Part shown: in pieces, positions 22,559-33,818 of the stretch
Layout of the letters: each line of letters begins with the position of its first letter
Position numbering within the stretch: the first letter of the stretch is position 1
NCBI GenBank assembly: GCA_003427395.1
Contig: BFEA01000351.1
Span: forward strand, 16,820-75,107
Length of the DNA: 58,288 nt
Reading direction: 5' to 3'
Source of the DNA: Chara braunii
Taxonomy: Eukaryota > Streptophyta > Charophyceae > Charales > Characeae
Made by a program: the position numbers and the translations under genes
Notes under the pieces: model-generated
Database searches by the model: none
Seen by the model: the letters and a program-made list of their open reading frames with translations, nothing else
What the model was told of the DNA's origin: nothing

Positions 22559-24883
22559 ATCCAGTTTGAACAACAAACTCTACGGCCAGAAATAGATAGC
22601 CACTCTCAAGCCTGAAGTAGGTGACACTAATTATAGCGTTCGATAATTATTGATAGCTTTTCCGAGAGCGTTATATACCACCATCCCTCAGAAAAGGTTG
22701 AAACGTGGATTGATCGGCAAAATCACAGTCCAGCTGTTTGTAGTTCCGTGGGGGGTTCTGCGTTGTTTTTTTTTACTGACCAGAGACAACTAAGCTACCT
22801 CCCTTCAAAAGTAGGCACCGATACAAGCTCGCCCCACAAAGCTGTAGACAGTACTGATCATGACCTTTTCACACGACTGTTCGAAACCAGGTAACAACAT
22901 ATAAATTTTCCCTCTAGCTAGTGACCATAGAGGATCCACACAACAAACTCTAGTAACCCTTCCGTCTCGTTTTGCATAAAACATGTTATAGATAGTCAGA
23001 CGTGATATGCATGCAACAGGGAGCAATGCTTATTACTCAAGGTGGTGTGGTTCTGAGTATTTTACGTAGCTCTGGGGGGGGGGGTTAATGCTCTGGATCT
23101 GCGGTAACTTATACATCGTATGACATTGCTCTGAATAGCTTTTCTAACTGTATATCACAAGGGACGTAAGAGTGTTGGCCCCTGCTGATTATGAAAACGC
23201 CAACGAGCCCCTCGGGGTTCTCTTTTTATCAGAGGTGGTGCGGGGCAACTACATGAGATGCTTAGAATATCGTTCTCCCCATGCGTAGCAACAACAATCA
23301 TTCACCGTTTTCACACAGAATGCACCAAAACATGCAACCATGACCATGTCCTCCTCTTATGCACGGAGCAACAATAGCATCACTGTTTCAGTGGTATCTC
23401 ATCATAAACATCGAGGGGTCACTACTGTATGTAGCATCTCGCGCTTGCTCACGTTGAAAAAGAATGAATGCTTGGTGTTTATACAATTGTATCATCTGGG
23501 ACGTTCCCCCGATAATAACTTTTATGGAATCATAGTACAACATATGACTGCAGACCGTCCCTTCAAACTTTGCGTTTAGTGATACTCATTAGAATTTTAG
23601 TGGGGCAGGATCATGACTGAACTCAACGCAGGCTAGCAGTAATCAAGAGAGTTAATCAGTCCCCATCAAGAAAATATTTGGCCAGAAGGTAGGCGACTCT
23701 TCTAAGAATAGACTCCTTCTTGCTCATCCCATGCAGGTAGGTGGACGAGATCAAGTTATTTTTGCTTCCAGGGCGTAGCTTTCATTATGAATTGAATGAT
23801 CTAGAGATATACAGCCTCACTCCGCCTTAGTGGGTTGCCAGGACTCATGACAAAACACCGGAGGGCTAAGCACGTTTTCAAGCCCACTTTGTATTGATCG
23901 CTCACTCAGCGAGGGGTCTACTGGAGCAAATAAATAGCGAACAATACATATGATGAGCAAGTGAGTGTAGCGAGAGAGAAAGAAGAGAAACAGATGAAGA
24001 CTAAGAAGCAAAAGATCCTTCTAAACCAAATCTTGAGTCTTATCAGTGATTGGACTCACCTTTCTCAGTTAAACCCAGTCACTGCTTACCAATTAGATCC
24101 TGACATTCCAACCACTTACCACACGCGATTCACAGACCCAATATTCCTCTCGTAAACATGCTTGTCCAAGTTGTCCTCGCAACGAGGACTTGATCACACC
24201 CGGTCTTCGGGAAAGCTAGGTACAACCGTAGCCTGGCTATGCTCAATTACGGCTTCTGAAGTCATCATAGCAAGGGTTGAGATCACGCTTAGTTTAATAA
24301 TCCCGAGAGTTGATATAGCCATCGAGTAAAAACGGTGAGTGTCAGGGATGCACCAATGACCTCCTTATGCCTGTTCACCTAGCTACCCCTCTTGCCTGCA
24401 TCGCGTCCCCGTGTCTCTTGCACGTTTACGCTGGCCTCTTCCAACACTACTTCACCTTTCCCGCTGACGCCGGTACCACCCCCTCTCGTTCCGTCACTCC
24501 TCACAAGTGCATCACTCATTGACGTTGGTACACCTCCCCTCACTGACTTCCCCTACGTCTGTTCACCGCACGGTCGACAACGGAAATAACGCCCCACCAA
24601 TCACACACCTGAAATCATGCAAGTAGAGCCCTCATCTGCTCAGGAGCGACCACGATGAAGATAAGAAGTGAAGTGACGCACAGTTCCTGGTGAGTTGTCA
24701 CAAGAGTCAGCGAGAGTGAAAAAAATGACAATACCTCGAAGCAAGCCTGGCTTTTCCCTCGTGAGAACCTCTCTCTCTCTTTAACATAACCCGTATGCCA
24801 GACATCGGAAAGTTAACTCTGATGGGTGCTCCTACAATGACTGGGTAAAAGTACTAACAACGAGAAAAGGGAAGAATGGTGTC

Positions 24884-24914
24884 GGCCCGAATACCCTTAC
24901 AAGGGTATTTGGGC
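24884..24914 (+). repeat. Terminal hairpin of insert 3
   Basis: GCCCGAATACCCTT and AAGGGTATTTGGGC pair around an ACA loop, 4 bases inside the element edge. One G-T mismatch is present. Confidence 0.85.
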
Positions 24915-25890
24915 ACATATTTGCAGCTTACAGGAAGAACGCTCCTGACGATATGTAGGAGCGCGTCCCATTTATGTTGATTACATAGTGCGTGAGCAGA
25001 CACTTTGGGGGCGCGCGGTAGCTTGACCAAATGGCTGACTAATATAGACTACGAGACGCCGGTAGGACAAGTAAGAGTTTGGTGAAGCTGTGACCTCGTA
25101 CGCACGGACGGAGTTCCAGGCAGCGTAGAGTTGTTGGCCAGGCTAGGTTGTAACTAGAGGCGGGTGTTGTCTGATCTACCAGAGGCTGGCGTTTCAGGGT
25201 CGCACCGCATGGGAGTTCGCAGGCACCAGGCGGACCATGCATCGTCAGTAATAGGAGCCGCCACTGGAGCTAAGTAAGGATGGAGGAATAGAACGGAAGT
25301 CGGGGTTAGCGAGGGGGCGGAGAAAGGGCGTTCGTGGCAGCTATGAGCGGCACGACCCGCAGCCGTACCGTAGCGGAGCAGGCGTGCGAGGTGGACTGCG
25401 TGGGGCCTTGCCCCAAGATAGCTGCGGCCATACGGAGCGATGGACGCAGGCCGTAAATTAGAAAAACGGCCTGCGGTACCGTTTGCAGGCCCGGGCTGGC
25501 TGGCCATGCTATTCATAGGCCCGACAGCGCACCGCTAACTCAAGCTGGGGCTTAGCCTTTTAGGTTACGTCATCGAACTCCCACCAGGCGGATCTCGGGA
25601 TCGAGGCCAGCAACGAGCAGCGGAGGAGCGTGCCGGAGTGAGCCGAGGGGTTGAGGGTCCCGCGGGACTATCCCCCTTGGCTTTTTGCGGGGGGTTCCGA
25701 CCGCGGGCCCGCGAGGTAAGGCTGAGGACCAGATATCAACGACCCCCAATCCGTTTTTTAGTTTTTATTACTATTATTCTTATTTTCACTTTTTATTATT
25801 ACTAGTATTTTTGTTTTCTCTGTTTTTCTGTTTGTTATCTGGAACGTGGTCAGGCAGTGGCGCCAGGTCCGGCCGTAACTTGAGGACATA

Positions 25891-25913
25891 GTTCAGTGGA
25901 TACACCACTGAAC
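25891..25913. repeat. Perfect 9-bp stem-loop
   Basis: GTTCAGTGG, ATACA loop, CCACTGAAC, with weaker outer pairing (CCGG on both sides). It is tRNA-like in places but lacks a T arm. Confidence 0.7.
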
Positions 25914-26360
25914 TGTGGAAGTCCGGACCGGTGTCCCCGCCCTTTGGGACATCCGTTAAAATTGGAACGATTCGGAGGAGATTAGTAAGGCCCTTCACCG
26001 GAGTAATAAGTATAAAGTCGGGGATCAGCCCGACGGTGTGGTTGTTGTGGCACTCGTCGCTGTGGGTCCCCTCAGTCTAGCTAATCGCTGGGCGCTGCGC
26101 TGTGCTGCGCGGTAAGGACAGCGGAAGGGTAGGCAGAAAAGGTGAATGAACTTGGACAAGCTTCTGTACCAGGGGCATGCGCAGAAGTAGAAGGAACGCA
26201 GCGCCGGGGAGGAGATGATGTTGGAGAACTCGATCACTCTATGGCGAGTAGGGCAAGGCAGCCTGCAGCTCCGATGTTCCTTGGCCGGACGGTGTGAGTA
26301 ATAGTGTTAGTTGGGATGGAAAAGAGGTGCGTGGAAGGAAGGGCTTGCCCTGTAGGAGCG

Positions 26361-26640
26361 GGACGACCAGCGACAATGTACCTTTCCATGTTCTGACGGG
26401 AGGTGCACCCATGTGATGGCAGCAACATCGGTATCTGTCCATATCTTGGGGGAGATTTACCTCACATTGCGCGTTTGGAGAACAGAGGAAGGAGGTCACG
26501 CTCGTGCCGTCATCATCGGGGTCATGGGGCTGATCGGCGCCATCTTCCTGCCGGTGCTCATCGTTCGGGTCGAGTATGTTGGAGTGGGGGGAGAGATGGA
26601 GAGTGGCGCAAGGATGGGCGCGAAGTTAGAGACTTACTGA
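26361..26640 (+). pseudogene. Possible ORF A remnant in insert 3
   Basis: Starting near 26358, one frame reads GRPATM-YLSMF, stop, RE, resembling YRPRHMKYSWMWERE of ORF A. A second frame (26413-26640) gives LTLRV and VRVEYVG segments placed like LRVNV and VTVTYHE of ORF A. The distance from the LTR start (about 1.5 kb) matches elements 1 (1.5 kb) and 2 (1.4 kb). The resemblance is weak and was judged by eye. Confidence 0.35.
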
Positions 26641-27439
26641 TTGGTCAACGACTAGCGGAGTACCATGTCGACCCTGCTGCGCGCGTAGTTGGGGAACGGA
26701 GGAGGTGAACCTCTCCACATTTTAGGAAAAAGATCCATTCAGATGTCGCTCATACTAACGATGAAGGTGGTGTGAGATGAGCTGAGACTCCTGCCTGTTG
26801 GCCGGAAAGGTGCTCATCAAGGCGGCTTCTCTCTATCCTCGGCGCAGGTGGCTAGAGAGTAGCGTATTCCAATAGGATCTAGCGGGAGGTTCAATCTCGG
26901 GGGGGCAACTGGTGAAGCCACGGCGCCATTTCCCTGGTTCATGGCGTGGCCATTTCGGATTCGCCCTCCGCATCTCCAAGGTCGTGCACCTACGTTTCAC
27001 GTGTGTGCGAGAGAAAGAGAGAGGACTTACCTACTGGTAGGGGCATTACTAGAGGGAAGTAGTCTCTAGCCATACGCACGTGGCAGGGGAGCGGCAATAC
27101 TCCCACCTTGTAGTGACGGGTTCACTTCTGCGTTGTGCACTCAGAAGGAGGTCGTATATGTTTCCTCGGTCTGCCCATGACTCCCCCCCCCCCTCACATC
27201 CGTGGTCGTTGGTACTGCGGCTAATGTCGACCTTTGGACTGGGTCTGCAAGGTAGAAAAACTGCCTGGTACTCTTGATCGGTGCTCCCCCTACCTTCGCA
27301 CTGATAGAATCCTGGGTATTTTTTTGGCCTCTTTTTGGGCTAGGTACACTATAGGAGAGAAGAATAGAAGCTTAGGGGAGGGCGAAATTGGTAGAAGAGA
27401 TTGGATGCGGTGAAGGAAAGGGAGGAGGGACACCTACCT

Positions 27440-29190
27440 AGTCACGACGGTAGCCTGCTTGGTCAGTGCCTGCTTGCGCCTTGTTGCCTGCGGCAAGATC
27501 AACAACTGCACTTGGTTCGTTGTCACTGCTGTTTATGATTTCAGACATTGCTACACTTGGTCAGCTATTGACATGGTTACATTGGCTACGACAGACGGCT
27601 GTGGTATTTACGGAACGCCACTGCTGTGTACTTACCGTACGACTGGTGGGTTCTTACTATGCCATTGTTGACTGGAGGCAGCTCAATGGGCCGCCACCGC
27701 CACAAAGTTGACACTTTTGATTGTCAGGGGCACTGTTTTCGCCGACTGGGTTCTGTTGTCCCTCGGAGTACTGCACAACTGCAAAACTGATTGCTGCAGC
27801 GGACTGCTACGTCGACGGACCTTAAAGGGCTATTGCCGAAAAGATCCGATATTGTAAGCAAGTACAGTCGCTGCTGAAGGTTCGAGGGCGTTACGGAGCC
27901 ATGTTGTGTTGGCTTAGAAGCTGATGGGCTGCGGCTACGCCGTCAGGGGAAGCACACTGTCGGATCGCACACTGAAGTACTGCTCAAGAAGACTGTTGGT
28001 CCATTTCAGCAACCGGTCCTGGAATTTGAGAAACACTACTGTTGCGGCTGCGGTACGGCACGGTGCACCTCTGTGTACTGTGACTTATTCAGGAAAAGGT
28101 TGTTTTGCTGCTGTGACCAGGCTCTGTTGTTTCAGATAATAATGTACTACAACAATCAGAGGCTGCTGGATCACTCACATAGCGGCTGGTGCTGTAGGGG
28201 CCCGTGCGCTGAGGACTCTACCCCAGTCTCAAGAGGTTGAAATCTTTGTTCTCAGGCCACACCTTGTGTTTCGGGATTACAGCCAGTGGTCCGGATTGCG
28301 ACTAGTTTTTTGGTGGACATGTTGCTGGTCTCAGTGTAGGGATGATGGACATGTTGCTGAGCTATTGCCACACACCCCTGTGAAGACAAGTATGGCTTAT
28401 GTTGTTACTGTGATACTGTTGCTGCTATCGCAGTCAGCAGGCAATAGGTTGTGGTTTTCAGAGCCTTGAGGGCATAGGAAGTACTCTGATTGCTGCTAAG
28501 AGCGCTGTTCCCAACTGTAAGACGGACACTGTTCCTTGCAGTACACTACTGTGGAGCGGGATGCGGTTCGTTACTGTGGGTTGCTGTTATGTTGAGGACT
28601 GACCCTCGCAGCTCACTACCGCAATACACTATACTATTTCGCTTAGCGGTAGTGCCACTGCTGCTAGACCAAACTGTCAGGATACACAGACCCTGCGCTG
28701 CTGGACATCTGAGAAGTTGCTACAGTACCCCATGTTGTGCACTCCATACCCCGCATCGATGGCTTTCGCAGTACACCTTGCTGTGCACTAGCTGCGTATG
28801 ACTGTGGATTCAGAGGAGTGGTGGCTCCCTGGCTTATCAGCAACACGGACATGGTGGCCTGAACGGCTGTTGAACAGTGGCTTGAGGTTGCTGTTGAGAC
28901 CCGGGTCCGCTGATGCTGAAGAGTTGGCAGTCATCTGTGGCCACATAGGCCGGGTGTTGGCACAAGGTTGTGGCTGCGCAGGGGGCTGTTTGGAATGTTA
29001 CTACCGAGCAGGGCGTTGCTCCCTACCACGGACCACTGCTGCGTGTGTCATGTGCCGCTGGTACGGTGACGGTATAGTGACTATTTTTCGGAAGACTGCA
29101 GCTGCGGACTGTGCATTGGTGGGGCCCTTGCTTGGCTACTACAACAGTGTACCATAGATGTTCTTCTTTACGGCGGAGCTGCTGCTGCTG
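27440..29190. repeat. Degenerate CTG/TTG-rich region
   Basis: About 1.7 kb rich in CTGCTG, TTGCTG and CACTACTG-type words with no exact period. No coding feature is supported. It probably is a decayed tandem array inside insert 3. Confidence 0.45.
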
Positions 29191-29745
29191 TTTGGGGGGT
29201 GACCAGGGGGCTTGTCGAGACTCGGCTACTTCTACTGCGTTTTTGGCTACCATTGCGGGACCCTCAGGCGCATCCAAGTAACAAGACCCTCTCCAATGAG
29301 TCTGAGCACACCTCCCGTGGATCTCGAGAGTCTGAACCTTATACTTCTATCTTTCTTACTCTCAGTCTAGTCCATGTTACGAGAGGAAGGCGGCAGGCGG
29401 GATTGCAACCCGTAGGACCGCGCCAAGGCCTCTGTGGGAGGTTCGGCCCACCGATTGCGGGAGCTCTGCCGGAGCCCAGGCGGGGTTCTGGAAGCAGGGA
29501 ACTTCAGGTATATTTTCGTCTGACGCATGTGGTCCCCTCCCCTAACTGTTATCCTTGGGTTATCTAAATAATACTATGACAGACTATTACTTTTTTTTTT
29601 GTTATGTATGTCAGAACATGCTTGTGAAAGGATAAATGAACAAGTATATGAGAGATCAGATATCTCCCGAGTGAATTCAGACAAAATCAAGCCGGGGGAA
29701 GGCAGGGTGAAGGTGTTTGCATGCTTTGAATGGGTCAACCCAAGG

Positions 29746-30990
29746 CTGGGCTCCTCTAAGTTGATGTGAGCTCAGTGCTATGTTTTATTTATGTTGCTGG
29801 GCTGAATGTATGATCTTTGAGGGCTGGGCCTATCCTAAGTTGGACGGACCAGTCGTTGTTTCTTTATGGGGTTTCTGAATAGGAGGATGGACACCCTAAG
29901 TTGGGATGTCTCAGAATCCTGATGTTTCTTTGTGGGTTGCTGAAAGAAGGGTTGAGAATACTCTAAGTTGCGTGGACCCAGTTCTGTGTGTTTTCTTCTG
30001 AGGGGGGACGTAGGTATAAGGTTGAGCATACCCTTAAGTTATGGCGGCTCAGTCATAAGCCATGAACAAAAAGGCCAACCAAAAGTATAGAGATTTGATA
30101 TATTATATGAACTTATATTCTGGCAGGCCGAGCACCCTAAGTTGGGAAAGCCAGTCAATAAGTCAGGTAGAACAAAGTAAAGAGAAAGACAAATGAAGAA
30201 TATAATGAAGGTAACCAGGACAGGCTGAGCGTACCCTTAAGTTATGACGGTTCAGTCTTATGCTCGTGACAATACAAAGGATCAGACAGTTAGTATAAAC
30301 TTGTTTTATTTTCCTTTCTAAACACAAAGCAGAATTGAATGTCTCCCTAAGTTGGGTAGGTCTGATCATCTGCCTAATAAGAGGGAAACATATGAAGTTT
30401 GTGCAAGTATATCAATGATTGTTCTCGTATATTGTCGTTACGGAGACTAAGCGTACCCTTCAGTTAGGGCGGCTTCGCCATACGTCGTTTGTGATTGTTC
30501 AGGCAGATCAGGCGTACCCTTAAGTTATGGCGGCCTGGTCATATTGTCTTATGTACCTAAACCTGTTTAAGCTGGGTATGCATACCCTTAAGTTAGGGCG
30601 GCCTACTGATATGCTCTTGTCGTTGATGTTATGTAGGTTGGACGTACCCTTAAGTTAGGGCGGTCTGACCATTCGTCGTTCGTACTTGTTTTAGGCAGGT
30701 TAGGCATACCCCTAAGTTGGGGCAGCCTAATCCTATGCCCTATGTAACTTTGTCTATGAGCTGACTAGGCATACCCTTAAGTTAGGGAAGTCTAGTTTAT
30801 GCTCCACGTCGTCAGTTAAGCAGAAGTCAGGCTTACCCTTAAGTTAGGGCGGTCTGGTCATATGTTTTATGACTAGAGTTCATGTGCTGTTGGGCATACC
30901 CTTAAGTTAGGGCAGTCCAGTTGTGCGTACACTTACTTGTTTACTTAGGCAGGTTAGACATACCCTTAAGTTAGGGCATTGTTTGATCCT
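29746..30990 (+). repeat. Array of about 17 tandem hairpins with TAAGTT loop
   Basis: Units 55-110 bp apart share the core (A)CCCTTAAGTTAGGG or CCCTAAGTTGGG. Flanks differ between units but stay complementary: GGTTAGGC with GCCTAATCC at 30698-30733, CTGGC with GCCAG at 30120-30154, CTGGGCTC with GAGCTCAG at 29746-29775, GACA with TGTC near 29890. Such compensating changes suggest selection for structure. No ORF crosses the array. Confidence 0.85.
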
Positions 30991-30999
30991 ATGCCGTAG

Positions 31000-31729
31000 G
31001 TAAGGGGGTTTACTAAGGGAAAAAAAGTTGAGTGATCTAACGAACTACTTGGGTCAAACTTATGTGGGATTGTGAGAGATGTTTGTTTATGCATGCTTAT
31101 GGGCTCTCACTTCGGGATGTCTCTTGATAGGTTAGTTGCTTTAGACGCTCGCCAAGTGCTGGAGCTATAGGTAGGTGAGATGGATGATGGGAGGGAGAAC
31201 TTGGGATGAAGATAGGACTGACCCTGCTAAGGAGTTAGGATCAGGGCTAGCTCACGATCTCATCTAGAAGTTGGGTAGGCTGTCATTGATTCTAAATCGT
31301 CAAGCGGGTGTCAGCAGATAATCCCAAGTATAGCTTGCTTTGTCTTTCTATCTTTCAACCTTGTATAAATCTTGACAGCCTCCTGTTCCTATGAGAAGCG
31401 CTGCCGAAATTTCTGCAAATTTGAAAGAGTTAGTCATTTTTGGACTCATAGAAATTCTGAAAAGGCACTTTTCCTACGGGAAGCGCTGCCGAAATTTCGC
31501 AGAATTGGAGGAGTTAGGATATTTTTCATCTAGGGGCTACGTAGCGGATCTATCCCGGATAGAGGAGATGTTCAGTGGTTTGGTACTAGTAGAGGAGTTA
31601 GGTTACGAACCAGAGAGTATTATCCCCTTGGCATAAACATAAGTAGTATCTCTCTTTGGCCTGTATTGTGATGCAGGTTTACGTATTTTCGCCTGAAGGC
31701 TTGATCTGATCAGCTTGATCCTTCAAAAG
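31000..31729. other. Spacer with an 87-bp direct duplication
   Basis: GAAGCGCTGCCGAAATTTC occurs near 31396 and again near 31481, each followed by a GAGTTAG segment. The short frame covering it (31391-31636) reflects this duplication; I do not support it as a gene. Confidence 0.45.
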
Positions 31730-31768
31730 GGTCACTTTTCTGTTATCGCTGATAACAGGTCGGTGACC
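31730..31768. repeat. Two-tier stem-loop
   Basis: GGTCAC, TTTT, CTGTTATC, GCT loop, GATAACAG, GTCG, GTGACC: an 8-bp and a 6-bp perfect stem separated by a symmetrical 4x4 internal loop. Confidence 0.75.
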
Positions 31769-32679
31769 GATTCGTCGGTTTACGACTCAACTTTCCCATG
31801 TCACCTGCCTCTCAACCTAATGTCTTAGCCCTTGCTTGGATTTTCGTGTTTTCTTTGGGTTTTCACCCAGCTTCTTTATAAATGGCCATTTCTTAAGGAC
31901 TGAGTACTTTTGTTGAGGTTTGGTGGGGAAATGGTTGGGCTTGTGTGCATAAGGCAGGGTGTGAGCTGCAAAAGGTTGAAAAGTTGACCCCCTTTAGTGT
32001 GTGTGATGTTGTTTGAATGCTGTGTATATGGTTGCAGGTATGTATGGAAGAGTCTTGATCGAGTCCTGTTGAGTGATCATGTTTGGGTTCAAATGGGCAA
32101 ACCACACAACTGTTGTGAGAGTGAACTACCCCACAACTTTTTGTTTGAGTCAGATTGTTCTCTCCCCACCCTGATGATGTGATAATCAGAGTAAGCGTAC
32201 GCTCGGGTAGCCCTTATAGAGCTGCGCGACCGCACGCCTACGTTTTCTCTACTCAAAGAATTTATTTGGTCGGACGCTAGTCCCAGGCCTAGAATTCAAG
32301 GTCCTTGTCCAGGACATTGATTTGCTTGCCGCCCGTGGGAACAGAGGCGCCGCAAGGAGGAGGGGCTATCCCCCAGCCACTCGGTCCAGCGGGCCGTTCA
32401 TGTCCCCCCTTGCCAACGTCTAGTACCCCTGTTTCTTTTTTTTCTTGTTTAAATTATTTTGGTGGAACGATAAAGTTCCGGGCGGAAGGATTAGCGTGTC
32501 GCTGGTGATGCACCAGACAACTCACCACCGCTCCGAATTCTCTCCTGCCTTAGGGACCATCTCACCCCGCGCTCGTTGGGGCACCTCAGGGTGCAGAAGA
32601 TGGTAAGGCCCTCAGGCCGATTTTTGTGCTCGCCAAGGGGTTACCTCCCTTAGCGCGCACTTCAGCCGACGCCTGAGCG

Positions 32680-33300
32680 TCGAGAGCGACCCCATGGCTC
32701 AAATGAGGTCACTTGGGTATGGGCACCACATAATGCGCCGTCATTGCGATTACTTGCATATGATTGCATTGTAAATCGGCATGTGTGGGTCCTGCGTCCG
32801 CGCGAACTTATACTAAACCTCTCGCACGACAGTTACCGACTCCCGCCGCATAAAGTTATGGGTCAAAGTGGAGTCCCTCTCTATCGGTGGTTGGTTTTCT
32901 TTTTGAGTTTGTGGTTGGACGTTGTAGTCCGTGGCAGCCGTCAAAGTCAAACCCCTTGATTTTGGCTACCACGACAGCCTTGAAGCTGTCTACTCAACCC
33001 CTCTGCACAGGGTGCAAAATGGGGTGTGGTCTTCGACCGCACATGGCGGTTGTCTGGCGTCGAGAGATTACCCCTCAAAGCGCCCGTCAGCTGACACTTA
33101 AGTGTTGAACGCGACCCCCAAGGTTATCAAGGGCCGTGCGGTTACGAGTACCACGTAGTACCCCATCAGCGTGAATGCTGGCGAGTGCACGCATGGCTGG
33201 TCGATATGAGGAGGCCATGCGCTCGCACGACTCTTATACGAAAGTCTAGCGCGCAATGCCTATTTGATTCTCGCAACATAAAGTTATGGGTCAGATACCG
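32680..33300. repeat. Degenerate tandem repeat of about 430 bp
   Basis: Two diverged units, each with GCGACCCC near the start and ending in CATAAAGTTATGGGTCA (32849 and 33280). A GTTATGGGT word also occurs in the LTRs of elements 1 and 2 (minus strand). Nearby 31770-32680 and 33300-33814 show no gene. Confidence 0.5.
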
Positions 33301-33814
33301 AAGGGACTAGGAGTATTGTGGTGTTATGGCGTTATTTGTGGTGTTTGTTTTGTGTATCTCTGTGTGTTGTGTGTGGGTAAATGTGAGTGTTGTGGTGTAC
33401 GTGTAGTGTGCGTGATGCGTCCTAGTCGACCGGCGCCGAGTCACGTTTGGGATCTCAGCCCCCCAGAACGTCGATTCGCGTGCGGGTTCGATTTCCAGGC
33501 GTTCGACCGCGCGTAACCCCCTATGCTACAGCGAACAAGAAACGCCCTCGACTGGGCCACCTCTGCAATTGCATACGAAAAGCTTTCACATGTGGTTCAG
33601 TAGCTCGGCAGGGATATGCCCACCTAAGGGATGGTGACAGCTCCCGCAGGTGGAGGTAAGCGGTGCATTGTGTGACCCTGCCCTGTCGTAGGGGCTCACG
33701 AGAGGTACGGCTGGCGCACTCGGCCGGAGTGGCAAACGCCCTCCGCGACAAGTCCTGCATAATCCTGCGTAACGCGGCCGGGAGGGTCCCCATGCGGGAC
33801 CGGTGCGCTCGACA

Positions 33815-33818
33815 ACGG
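33815..33818. other. Target-site duplication ACGG of insert 3
   Basis: Right copy of the duplicated site; left copy reads ATGG at 24876-24879. The unoccupied site ACGG is at 52450-52453. Confidence 0.8.

Larger units (their letters stand above)
20314..24879 (-). mobile_element. Element 2 3' LTR, part 1 (inner end in plus coordinates)
   Basis: Matches 47876-52453 almost base for base. It begins TGTCACA and runs to the target-site copy ATGG at 24876-24879 beside insert 3. It includes decayed ORF C, ORF B and a 20-bp-type repeat. The 22620-24879 stretch has no supported gene. Confidence 0.93.
24880..33814 (+). mobile_element. Insert 3: 8.9-kb non-coding LTR-type insertion (probable solo LTR)
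   Basis: Inserted in the 3' LTR of element 2. The empty site is intact in the 5' LTR at 52450-52453 (ACGG); here ATGG (24876-24879) and ACGG (33815-33818) flank it, one base changed. It begins TGTCGG and ends GACA, like the LTRs of elements 1 and 2, but on the plus strand. I see no gag or pol and no terminal direct repeat inside, so a solo LTR of a related family is the simplest reading; a non-autonomous element is the alternative. Content: terminal hairpin, possible ORF A remnant, G+T-rich region, hairpin array and degenerate repeats. Confidence 0.8.

Noticed and set aside
25870-25945. tRNA gene
   Set aside because: A GTTCAGTGGATA segment resembles a D arm, but no T arm or acceptor stem could be built.
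29746-30990. Telomere-like repeats (CCCTAA words)
   Set aside because: Spacing is 55-110 bp, the core is a palindrome and flanks vary; it is not a TTTAGGG array.
29746-30990. CRISPR array
   Set aside because: Eukaryotic context, variable repeat arms and no cas genes.
24880-33814. Insert 3 as a DNA transposon
   Set aside because: The ends are not inverted repeats of each other; TG/CA-type ends, a 4-bp duplication and likeness to the neighbouring LTRs fit an LTR better.
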